A stretch of DNA of 35,133 nt, from contig JAFGKF010000038.1 in assembly GCA_016928695.1 (NCBI GenBank), positions 1 to 35,133 on the forward strand, in the 5' to 3' direction. The number at the start of each line of letters is the position of its first letter. Position 1 is the stretch's first letter. Of this stretch, positions 26,657 to 35,016 are shown piece by piece. Position numbers and translations under genes: made by a program. The stretch is from Candidatus Sumerlaeota bacterium (GTDB lineage: Bacteria > Sumerlaeota > Sumerlaeia > JABWBI01). The notes beneath the pieces were generated by a model that was given only the letters and a program-made list of their open reading frames with translations, searched no databases and had not been told where the DNA came from.

Positions 26657-27534
26657 TGCGCGTGGGCAAGGTCGAGATCACGCTGCGCTACGCGCTCCTG
26701 CTGCTGGTGGCGGTCGTCCTGGTCGGGCCGTTCCTCTGGCTCGTCTCGCTCAGCATCCGAGGAGGGGGCAACATCTACGAGCTGAGGCTGATCCCCTCGG
26801 AGATGACGCTCACCACCTACGTCGAGGCGTGGGGGAGCGAGCACTTCGCGGGCAACTTTCTCAACTCGGTCTTCGTCTCCTGCTTCGCCGTCGTGCTCAG
26901 CGTCCTCTTCTCCGGCCTCGCCGCCTACCCCCTCGCGCGGCACGACTTCCCCGGCAAGCGGCTCGTCTTCCTCGCGATCCTCGCTACGCTCATGGTCCCC
27001 TTCCAGGTCTTCATGATCCCCCTCTACCTGCTCTGCCGGAATCTCGGACTCACCGACGGCCCCGTCGATCTGCCCGCCGCGATCAATGCCCTCGAGCCCG
27101 CCGCGCAGCGCCTCCGCGCCTACCTCGCCGTGACGCTGCCGTTCGCCGTGCCCGCCTTCGGCGTCTACCTCCTCCGCCAGCACTTCCTCACCGTCCCGCG
27201 CGATCTGGAGGAGGCCGCGCGCGTCGACGGCGCCGGGGAGTTCACCATCTGGTGGCACGTCTTCATGCCGCTGGCCAAGCCCGCCGTCGCCACCCTAGCG
27301 ATCTTCATCTTCGTTGCGTCGTGGTCGACCTTCCTCTGGCCGCTGCTGATCCTCAACCACGAGGAGATGTACACCCTGCCCGTCTGCATCGCGAAGCTCA
27401 GCGGCGTCTTCGGCGAGTCCACCAACGTCCTCGCCGCGGCGAGCGTCATCGCCATCGCCCCCGTCATCCTCTTCTTCCTCGTCCTCCAGCGGTGGTTCAT
27501 CCGCGGGATCACCGTCGGGGCGGTCAAGGGGTGA
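26656..27534 (+). CDS. Sugar ABC transporter permease, MalG-like
   Basis: TGATG overlap with the upstream gene. 'VGPFLWLVSLSIR', 'MVPFQVFMIPLYLLCRNLGL' and EAA loop 'DLEEAARVDGAGEFTIWWHVFMPLAKPAVATLAIF'. Confidence 0.92.
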   Translation: MRVGKVEITLRYALLLLVAVVLVGPFLWLVSLSIRGGGNIYELRLIPSEMTLTTYVEAWGSEHFAGNFLNSVFVSCFAVVLSVLFSGLAAYPLARHDFPGKRLVFLAILATLMVPFQVFMIPLYLLCRNLGLTDGPVDLPAAINALEPAAQRLRAYLAVTLPFAVPAFGVYLLRQHFLTVPRDLEEAARVDGAGEFTIWWHVFMPLAKPAVATLAIFIFVASWSTFLWPLLILNHEEMYTLPVCIAKLSGVFGESTNVLAAASVIAIAPVILFFLVLQRWFIRGITVGAVKG

Positions 27535-27549
27535 GTTTGAATGTGGAGC

Positions 27550-27963
27550 GCCGGCGCCCTCGCCGGCATCTTCCTCTGAGTGTAGGGGCACGGCGTGCCG
27601 TGCCCAGTGCCTGACGCCACGGCTCAAGAGACACTCGGATCCTCGTCATCAACCACTCTGATACAGGGCGGTTCGCGAACCGCCCCTCCCCGTGGATGCC
27701 GGCGAGGGCACGTTTTTGTTTGGAGTCCTGCGGCTTGCCGCAGAATCATGGGCAAGCCCATGTACTCCAAATAGAACCCGCGGCAGCGAGCGGCCGCGAA
27801 AGAGAGCGCGAGCAAGCTCGCGCAGTCCAGAGAGGGGCCGCCCGCACTCCACCCTCCTCGTCGTGCCGGAATTCCCATTCCGGCACCCTCACGTGCTGAT
27901 GCCGGCGGGGGCGCCGGCGCTCCATTTCAGACTGATCTCTGCGGCAAGCCGCAGGACTCCAAA
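27550..27963. repeat. Cluster of nine near-perfect hairpin palindromes with unrelated stems
   Basis: 27550-27567, 27587-27604, 27666-27685, 27728-27743, 27747-27762, 27806-27823, 27863-27886, 27901-27918 and 27939-27954 each form a perfect stem of 7-10 bp. Confidence 0.85.
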
Positions 27964-27997
27964 TAAAACCCGCGACGACGCGCCGCCGCACTCCAAA

Positions 27998-28507
27998 TCA
28001 ACACTGATCCCTCTCCACCACATACATCCTCAGCTCGACCCCATATTGCTCGAAGGTCCGCTCGAAGTGCATCCCGATCTTTTCGAGCACGCGGATCGAG
28101 GCGGCGTTCTCGGGATAGACGGCCGCCGCGATGCGACCGAGGCCCAGCACGCGCAGCCCATGGTCGAGGGTGGCCCTCGCGAGCTCGGTGGCGAGCCCTT
28201 TGCCCCAGTGCTCACGCGCGAGCGCGTAGCTGATCTCGATCTCCCCCGAGTCCGGGCAGTCGATGAGACCGCAGTGCCCGATGATCTCGCCTGTGTCCTG
28301 GAGCGCTGCCGCCCAGAGACTGAACCCGTGCTCGCGCTCGTGCTCGATGCGCTGGGCGATCATCTCCTGGGTCCTCTCCCGGCTCCAGGGCTGACCGGTC
28401 TCATAGAGGCGCATGACCTCGGGGTCCGCGCAGATCCGCGCCGCGGCGTCGAGGTCCTCCATCGTCCAGGGTCTCAGCAGCGCCCGCGATGTGACGAGGA
28501 TCGGCAT
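27998..28507 (-). CDS. GNAT-family N-acetyltransferase (RimJ/RimL type)
   Basis: 'LVTSRALLRPWTMEDLDAAARICADPEVMRLYETGQPWS...IGHCGLIDCPDSGEIEISYALAREHWGKGLATELARATLDHGLRVLGLGRIAAAVYPENAASIRVLEKIGM'. Confidence 0.92.
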   Translation of the reverse strand: MPILVTSRALLRPWTMEDLDAAARICADPEVMRLYETGQPWSRERTQEMIAQRIEHEREHGFSLWAAALQDTGEIIGHCGLIDCPDSGEIEISYALAREHWGKGLATELARATLDHGLRVLGLGRIAAAVYPENAASIRVLEKIGMHFERTFEQYGVELRMYVVERDQC

Positions 28508-28516
28508 GGCTCCGCG

Positions 28517-29725
28517 TCAGCGCCCGTCGCGCGGCGTGCCCTCGCGCAGTGCGCGCACCAGCAGAGGGAGCTTGGCGATGAGATGATCGACGGCCGCGTC
28601 CGTGTTCTCGCGGCCCAGGCTGATGCGGATGCCTCCGCTCACGCGCCCCATCGGGAGACCCATCGCGGTGAGCACATGGCTCGGCGCCAGACCGCCCGCC
28701 GAGCAGGCGGAGCCCGCGGCGATGGAGATCCCCTCCTCGCCCGCGAGGGAGACGAGCCTCGCCCCCTCGATCCCCTCGATGGTCAGGCACAGGATCGTGG
28801 CGAGGCGATGGGCGGGATCACCGCAGAGCTGAACGCCGTTGATCGATCTCTGCAGCCGCTCGATGATCCAATCCCCCAGAGCCCGCAGCCGGGGCATCTC
28901 CGCGGGGCGAAGGGCCTCGGCGAGCTCGAGCGCCGCCCCCAGCCCTGCGATGGCGGGCACGTTCTCCGTCCCCGCGCGAAGCCCCCCCTCCTGATTGCCC
29001 CCGTGGATGATCGGCTGAATCTCCACACCCCGTCGGACGTACAGCGCGGCACCGCCCTTCGGCCCATGGATCTTGTGGCCCGAGAGCGAGAGCAGATCGA
29101 CGCCCAGCGTCTCGACGTCGATCGGCTCCTTGCCGACCGACTGCACTGCGTCGCAGTGAAAGACCACCCCCCGCTCGCGCGCCACGCGGGCGATCTCGGC
29201 GATGGGGTGGATCACGCCCGTCTCGCTGTTCGCGAACATCACCGTGATCAGCACCGTGTCGTCGCGGATGGCGCGGGCGACGTCGTCCGGATCGATGACG
29301 CCCGATTCCCCCACATCGATGAGAGTCACCTCCGCGCCGAAGTCCGAGAGCGCCTCGAGCGTGTTCAGCACCGCGCTGTGCTCGGTGGTGCACGAGATCA
29401 CGTGCATGCCCCGATGCCTGCGGGCCAGAAAGGTCCCCTTGATCGCCAGGTTGTCGCTCTCCGAGCCGCTCGCGGTGAAGATGATTTCCCCCTCGCGCGC
29501 GCCGATCGCGCGGGCGACCCGCCGCCGCGCCTTCTCCACGGCGTAACGCGCATCGATGCCCTGCGAGTAAATGGCCGACGGATTCCCGAAGCGGTCCGAG
29601 AGAAAGGGCATCATCACGCCCAGTGCCTCGGGGGCAAGGGGCGTTGTCGCCGCGTTGTCGAAGTACAGCGCGTGGGGCGTCAGGCCGGGGGGAAGGTCAG
29701 TGTGCTTGGCGAACGACATGATCAC
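28517..29725 (-). CDS. Cysteine desulfurase (NifS/IscS family)
   Basis: 'YFDNAATTPLAPEAL', 'HCDAVQSVGKEPIDVETLGVDLLSLSGHKIHGPKG' (PLP Lys), 'GSACSAGGLAPSHVL' (catalytic Cys loop). Confidence 0.93.
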   Translation of the reverse strand: MIMSFAKHTDLPPGLTPHALYFDNAATTPLAPEALGVMMPFLSDRFGNPSAIYSQGIDARYAVEKARRRVARAIGAREGEIIFTASGSESDNLAIKGTFLARRHRGMHVISCTTEHSAVLNTLEALSDFGAEVTLIDVGESGVIDPDDVARAIRDDTVLITVMFANSETGVIHPIAEIARVARERGVVFHCDAVQSVGKEPIDVETLGVDLLSLSGHKIHGPKGGAALYVRRGVEIQPIIHGGNQEGGLRAGTENVPAIAGLGAALELAEALRPAEMPRLRALGDWIIERLQRSINGVQLCGDPAHRLATILCLTIEGIEGARLVSLAGEEGISIAAGSACSAGGLAPSHVLTAMGLPMGRVSGGIRISLGRENTDAAVDHLIAKLPLLVRALREGTPRDGR

Positions 29726-29935
29726 ACCGCGGTCAACAGATCACAGGGCTCAGGCCCGCGGTCAAAAGGAATCTGAGATTATTGATGGCGGCGTGGCCAA
29801 TGCACATCATGCTGATCGTGCCGGGACCTGCGCGCCAAAGCGCTTCGGCGGCAGCGCGTGGGGGAGCAGAGGGGGTGAGGGGGACTATTGAGCTCTGCAT
29901 AGAAAATGCATTTCATTTCAGTGTGGACTTCGTAG

Positions 29936-29999
29936 GGGCGCAGCATGCTGCGCCCGTGTTATGTGGCCCCTGAGAGGCGGGCGCAGCGGTGCTGCGCCC
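29936..29999. repeat. Two related palindromes GGGCGCAGCATGCTGCGCCC (29936-29955) and GGGCGCAGC-ggt-GCTGCGCCC (29979-29999)
   Basis: Perfect stems sharing identical 9-nt arms, in the intergenic gap between the two cysteine desulfurase genes. Confidence 0.8.
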
Positions 30000-30074
30000 C
30001 CACAGCGCGGTGCATTGACTGTGCAGAGCTGAATAAAGGGCAAGGCCCATTTTCATTGTCGCTCTCGAGAGGGA

Positions 30075-31238
30075 TCAGAGCGATCCACGGACCCTTTGAA
30101 TCAGAGGCGGGAGCGCATTGATGAGATGATCGACCGACGCCTCACTCGTCCAGTGACCGAGGCTCAGGCGCACCGCGCCATCGACATCCACCTGGGGCAG
30201 CCCCATCGCCTCCAGAACGTGGCTGCTCGCCGTGCCCCCCGTGCGACAGGCCGACCCCGCTGCGATGCAGATGCCCTCCTCGGCCGCCAGCGCCACGAGC
30301 CTCGGCCCGCTGATGCCCCGGATGCCAAGATTGAGCGTGCCCGCGAGACTGCGCTCGAGGTCCCCGTTGACGTCGATCCCATCCAGCGCCGACTGCAGCC
30401 CCTCGGCCAGACGTCGCTTCAGCCCGCGCAGCCGCGCCATCTCCTCCTCCCGCCGGGCATCGACGACCTCGATCGCGCGACCGAGTCCGACGATCCCCGC
30501 CACGTTCTCCGTCCCCGCGCGGAGGCCACGCTCGTGGCTGCCACCGTGGATGAACGACTCCAGCCGCGTCCCTTCGCGGACGTAGAGCGCCCCGACGCCC
30601 TTCGGCGCATAGATCTTGTGGCCCGAGAGCGAGAGCAGATCGACACCCAGCGCGTTGACGTCGATCGCCTCCTTGCCCACCCCCTGGATCGCGTCGCAGT
30701 GGAACAGGATGCCGCGCTCGCGGGCGATCCGGCCGACCTCCTCGATGGGGTGGAGCACCCCGGTCTCGTTGTTGGCGAACATGAGCGAGATCAGCACCGT
30801 GTCCTCACGGATCGAGGCGATCAGCTCGTCGAGGTCGATTGCCCCCGACCTCTGGGGCCGGAGCATCGTCAACTCGTCGTCGAAGTATCGCTCCAGCCAA
30901 TGCAGCGGCTCCATCACGGCGCGGTGCTCGGTCATGCACGAGATCAGGTGGCGGCCCCGCTCGCGGTTGGCCAGCGCGGCGCCCTTGATCGCCAGGTTGT
31001 TGCTCTCCGAGCCCCCGCCGGTGAAGACGATCTCCTCGGGCTTCGCCCCCAGCGCCCTGGCCACTCGCCCGCGCGCCCTCTCGATGCCGTACCGCGCTTT
31101 GACGCCGAACGCGTAGATGGTCGAGGCATTGCCGAACTCCTCGGTGAGAAACGGCATCATCTCCTCGATCGCCTCGGGCGCGATCGGCGTCGTCGCGTTG
31201 TAATCGAAGAAGAGCTCGCGTGGGGTGAGGGCAGTCAT
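30075..31238 (-). CDS. Cysteine desulfurase (NifS/IscS family), second paralog
   Basis: 'FFDYNATTPIAPEAIEEMMPFLTEEFGNASTIYAFG', 'LLSLSGHKIYAPKGVGALYVREG', 'GSACRTGGTASSHVLEAMGLP'. Confidence 0.93.
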   Translation of the reverse strand: MTALTPRELFFDYNATTPIAPEAIEEMMPFLTEEFGNASTIYAFGVKARYGIERARGRVARALGAKPEEIVFTGGGSESNNLAIKGAALANRERGRHLISCMTEHRAVMEPLHWLERYFDDELTMLRPQRSGAIDLDELIASIREDTVLISLMFANNETGVLHPIEEVGRIARERGILFHCDAIQGVGKEAIDVNALGVDLLSLSGHKIYAPKGVGALYVREGTRLESFIHGGSHERGLRAGTENVAGIVGLGRAIEVVDARREEEMARLRGLKRRLAEGLQSALDGIDVNGDLERSLAGTLNLGIRGISGPRLVALAAEEGICIAAGSACRTGGTASSHVLEAMGLPQVDVDGAVRLSLGHWTSEASVDHLINALPPLIQRVRGSL

Positions 31239-31297
31239 GGCGTGGTCTCTCCTATAAGGGCTGGTTCACAGGCAGTGGAGTTGAGAATGGGCCGCAG

Positions 31298-31359
31298 CTC
31301 TCATCCCCCGCCCCCTCTCCCGAGCCTGGGAGAGGGGGAGTTGAGGGGGTGAGGGGGAA
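31298..31359. repeat. CCCCCGCCCCCTCTCCC/GGGAGAGGGGG...GAGGGGG-type palindromic intergenic element
   Basis: 'ccccctctcccgagcctgggagaggggg' inverted repeat with flanking 'gagggggtgaggggg'. Confidence 0.6.
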
Positions 31360-31390
31360 AGAAGGGCAAGGCCCATTTTCAATGCCACTC

Positions 31391-32242
31391 TCAATGTTGG
31401 GCGCCTCGCTCGAAGCCGATCAGCTCCGGCTCGGCGAAGGCCAACCGCCGCGCCATGATCTCGACCGCCTCGGGGTTGCTGTCGATCATCACGAAGTCGC
31501 GGCCATGCCGCGCCGCCGCCTCCCCCGCAGTGCCGCTTCCCGCGAAGAAGTCGAGCACCAGGTCGCCCGGGCGGCTGTGCACACGGACGATCCGCTCGAG
31601 GATGCCCAGCGGCTTCTGTGTCGGGTAGCCCGTTCTCTCCCGCCCCTGCGTGGGGACGATCGTGTGCCACCAGACGTCCGTCGGCGTCTTGCCCCTCGCT
31701 GCCTTCTCCTCGCCGACGAGCCCCGGCGTCATGTAGGGGATGCGATCGATCTCGTCGAAGTTGAACGTGTGGCTCCGGGGATCCCTCGCGTACCACAGGA
31801 TCGTGTCGTGCTTCGCGGGCCAGCGCGTCTTCGGGCGCCCGCCGTAATCGTACGCCCAGATGATCTCGTTCATGAAGCACTCGCGGCCGAAGATCTCGTC
31901 GAGCAGCACGCGGCAGCGGTGCGACTCGCGGCAGTCGATGTGGAGAAAGAGAGAGCCCGCCGGTGCGAGAATGCGGTGGGCCTCGACGAGACGCGGCTCC
32001 AGAAAGGCCAGGAAGTCATCGAAGACGTCCGAGAACTCTCGCGTGCCGAGCGCGATTGTGCGATAGCGCTTGCCCTGAAAGCCGACGCGGTCGCCGCCCG
32101 CCTCATCCTGCACCGTGCGAATGCGCGACAGCCGCTGGGTCTTTCCCGTGTTGAAGGGCGGATCGATGCAGATCAGATCAACCGAGCCGTCGGCCAGGGT
32201 GGGGAGGACCTCCATGTTGTCGGCGAGGATGATCTTCGGCAT
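31391..32242 (-). CDS. DNA methyltransferase, DPPF-type (N6-adenine/N4-cytosine, beta-like motif order)
   Basis: 'DLICIDPPFNTGKTQ' (motif IV) precedes 'PGDLVLDFFAGSGTAGEAAARHGRDFVMIDSNPEAV' (motif I). 'GYPTQKPLGILERIV' present. Confidence 0.92.
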   Translation of the reverse strand: MPKIILADNMEVLPTLADGSVDLICIDPPFNTGKTQRLSRIRTVQDEAGGDRVGFQGKRYRTIALGTREFSDVFDDFLAFLEPRLVEAHRILAPAGSLFLHIDCRESHRCRVLLDEIFGRECFMNEIIWAYDYGGRPKTRWPAKHDTILWYARDPRSHTFNFDEIDRIPYMTPGLVGEEKAARGKTPTDVWWHTIVPTQGRERTGYPTQKPLGILERIVRVHSRPGDLVLDFFAGSGTAGEAAARHGRDFVMIDSNPEAVEIMARRLAFAEPELIGFERGAQH

Positions 32243-32410
32243 GGGTGGATCTCGGCGGCGGGGCAGTTCAGATCCATGGCCCAGATGAGCCCCTCCGTCC
32301 AGCGCGAAGGCACCCCGGAGGCTCCTGGATGAAATGAGGCCCGGGAGCGAGGCCCCCGGGCCATGTGTGCGGAGATCACTCCCCTCCCCGCCGGAGAGGG
32401 TGAGACGAGC

Positions 32411-34351
32411 TCAGCCCAGCGCTCTGTAAGTGAGATCGGCCTCGTAGACCTTCGACACCGAGCCGTCGTCCCGCGTGACGTCCGACCGCTCGCGGAGCAG
32501 GTTGCCGTTGGCATCCTCCCGCTCGTAGGCCTCGCGGGCGAGCGAGATCGAGCGGATCCCGACGTCGCGCAGAGTCGACATCTCGTCCATCCCCGTCACC
32601 CCATCGCCGCTCTTGTCGTGGATGACGCGGAGCTTCTCGAAGATGGCGTCGCGGGCATCGATCACCCCATCGCCGTTGTCGTCGTGCTTGGACAGCTCGG
32701 CGAAGCCATTGGCATCGCCCTCCTGATCGCCGAACAGCTCGCGGCCGTCGGTCAGCCGCCCGTCGCCGTTCGCGTCCACCATCAGCAGAGCGTCGTCGCC
32801 CTGAACGAAGGCCGACTGGTCGGCCTGCCCGTCTCCGTTGAGGTCGAACACGGCCTCGCGTCCCGTCAGGTCCACCCCGTCGCCCTGGAGGTCGATGATC
32901 AGCGGGTCGCCCCGCTGCACCTCGCCCTGGCCGATGGTGACGCTGACCTGGATCTGTGTGACCGACTCACTCTGCACCGCGTGGGCCTCGAGGCCCGCGC
33001 CGCGCAGGTCGGCGATGATCTGATCGACGCGCTGGGTGACCTGCACGTCGACGGTGACGGTGATCGAGCGCGCGGCGCTCTCCCCGCCCTGACCCACCTG
33101 GGCGACCACCTGGTCGATCACTGTGGGTGCGGCCGGCTGCTGCTGCGCAGCGATGATGCCCCTCAGCTGCGACTCAACCTGGGCGAGAAACCGGTCGAAC
33201 TTGCCCGGGTTGAGCTTGGCCAGGGCCTTGAGCATCGAGATGAGCTTGTTGAACGCCTCGGGATCCGAGCGGCGCAGATCGACAAGCCGCTCGGCGAAGC
33301 TCAGAGCCACATTGTCGAGAGGTGAGGGGGGCGGAGACGACCCGAGTCCCTGAAGGACCGAGACGCCCACCTCGATCTGTGTCTGGCTCAGGGCCAGAGG
33401 ATTGTCCTCGCCCAGAGCCTGACCGAGGATCTGATTGACTCGCACCATCACATCGACGCCGACGGCTCCACGGCCAGCCTGAGAGAGACTGACCACGTCG
33501 ACCTCGACACCCACCTGCAGGGAGCTCATGAGCTCCGAGGCCACTGTGGATGAAGAGGATGGGGCGGGGAAACTGCTCGAGGTCGTGCTGGGGGTGCCAA
33601 GACGGGGCCCCAGCGTGGGGTTGAACAGGCCATCCATGGTTCTCCTCCCCGGTGGGACCAGCACCCCTCCCTGGGTCTGATCAGGATACAATCCACCGGC
33701 ACGCATCTCATCGGCCATCTCTGCAGCGAACTTGAGCAATCGGCCCAGCTGAGCGGGATCACTGAGAGCCGAGGCGAGGGGCTCAGGCAATGCCGAGAGG
33801 GACGTCGAGGCCCCAGAGGAGGGGAGAAGAAGCGCCTGGAGAATCTCGGCCACCGCCGGATCGGTGAGCGCCCCGAGCTGGGCGATCCGCTGCGACATCG
33901 AACCCGGGAAGAGAAACGCCTCGCTCTGCAGACGCGCCAGAAGCCCGGCCGCATCCCGCGGCGAGATCTCCGCCAGCCGGGCCACCATTTGCACCAGCTG
34001 CCTCAGCAGCTCCTGAGGAGTGCTCGGGGTGGCTGGCCCTCCGGCAGGAAAAATCGGGGATGTGCTCCCAGGAACCCCCAGGCCCCTCTCCTGTGCGGAC
34101 TGCTGATTCAACTGGTGATAGAGATCAGCCTCGAGTCGGAGAAGAATCTGCGCCGCCTTGCCCAGAAGCTCTTGCACACGCTGGTTGACCGCCTGGGTCA
34201 ACGCGGTCTGAGTCATCTGGACCGCGTCAGCGGCGGTGAGTGTTGACCGGGACGAGGAGGAGGTGGCGGCCGAGGACAAAGAGGGTGGGGTCGCAGGGGG
34301 CCGAATTGCCCCGGTCTGAAGGTCGGAAGAGGCTGGCAGTGTGCTCGTCAT
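32411..34351 (-). CDS. Large Ser/Thr/Pro-rich protein with C-terminal EF-hand/calcium-binding domain
   Basis: C-terminus 'PLIIDLQGDGVDLTGREAVFDLNGDGQADQSAFVQGDDALLMVDANGDGRLTDGRELFGDQ...DDNGDGVIDARDAIFEKLRVIHDKSGDGV' has several DxNxDG loops. Middle region of unknown fold. Confidence 0.75.
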   Translation of the reverse strand: MTSTLPASSDLQTGAIRPPATPPSLSSAATSSSSRSTLTAADAVQMTQTALTQAVNQRVQELLGKAAQILLRLEADLYHQLNQQSAQERGLGVPGSTSPIFPAGGPATPSTPQELLRQLVQMVARLAEISPRDAAGLLARLQSEAFLFPGSMSQRIAQLGALTDPAVAEILQALLLPSSGASTSLSALPEPLASALSDPAQLGRLLKFAAEMADEMRAGGLYPDQTQGGVLVPPGRRTMDGLFNPTLGPRLGTPSTTSSSFPAPSSSSTVASELMSSLQVGVEVDVVSLSQAGRGAVGVDVMVRVNQILGQALGEDNPLALSQTQIEVGVSVLQGLGSSPPPSPLDNVALSFAERLVDLRRSDPEAFNKLISMLKALAKLNPGKFDRFLAQVESQLRGIIAAQQQPAAPTVIDQVVAQVGQGGESAARSITVTVDVQVTQRVDQIIADLRGAGLEAHAVQSESVTQIQVSVTIGQGEVQRGDPLIIDLQGDGVDLTGREAVFDLNGDGQADQSAFVQGDDALLMVDANGDGRLTDGRELFGDQEGDANGFAELSKHDDNGDGVIDARDAIFEKLRVIHDKSGDGVTGMDEMSTLRDVGIRSISLAREAYEREDANGNLLRERSDVTRDDGSVSKVYEADLTYRALG

Positions 34352-34457
34352 CGCATCGGACCTGCGCAAGGGCGCAGGCGTCCTCTGCGCCTCTCTTCGG
34401 CACGGGATCGGAGGTGATTGAGTGCAATAATTCCATCAATTGCCCCCTCTTTCTATA

Positions 34458-34916
34458 TCATCGACTCAGCGCACTGAGCCGCTCTCTGAGGGCCTCGATG
34501 CTCTCATGCACCTCGGTGGCGCAGCCCAGAACCCAGCTGCTGACCTCCTCGATGTTCACCGCCAGAACGAGGTGAACAGGGATTCCCAGATGATAGGCCA
34601 TCGTCAGCTCGCCGTGCGTGCCCCCCCCGCGGATCACGTGCTCATCCCAGAGACACAGAACGATGTCCGAGCGCTGGAGGGTCGCGAGGTCCTTGGTGAT
34701 CACCTTGCGAACCGCCGTCTGGAACCGGGGGAGATCGCTCCGCTTCCAGTGGCGGAAGTTCGCGCGCTCCTCATCGGTCAACCACTGCGCCTCCTCGGCC
34801 GTGGGGTCATAGGCGTCCCATCCCAGCTCGTCGCGGAGAAAGGGGATCAGATCCCGGCGCCAGCCCTCTCCCCCGTCAGGGGCGTGTTCGATGGCTCCGG
34901 CGAGATAGGCGAACAT
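34458..34916 (-). CDS. Nucleoside 2-deoxyribosyltransferase-like protein
   Basis: 'MFAYLAGAIEHAPDGGEGWRRDL', 'RSDIVLCLWDEHVIRGGGTHGELTMAYHLGIPVHLVLA' resemble the nucleoside 2-deoxyribosyltransferase/DUF4406 fold. Confidence 0.6.
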   Translation of the reverse strand: MFAYLAGAIEHAPDGGEGWRRDLIPFLRDELGWDAYDPTAEEAQWLTDEERANFRHWKRSDLPRFQTAVRKVITKDLATLQRSDIVLCLWDEHVIRGGGTHGELTMAYHLGIPVHLVLAVNIEEVSSWVLGCATEVHESIEALRERLSALSR

Positions 34917-35016
34917 GGATCAGCCTCCGGCAGGTCAGTGATGAAGAGGAGAGTCCATACAGAGCTCTCAGGGGATCGTCACTCCTTTATCACACATCCG
35001 TTCTCAAATCCATCTT

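Noticed and set aside
27550-27963. Possible CRISPR array
   Set aside because: Palindromes have unrelated sequences and irregular spacing. There are no constant direct repeats and no cas genes.
34458-34916. Functional link of the nucleoside 2-deoxyribosyltransferase-like gene with the DeoC-BMC operon
   Set aside because: Both touch deoxyribose chemistry, but they are about 28 kb apart on opposite strands with many unrelated genes between. Not supported from sequence alone.
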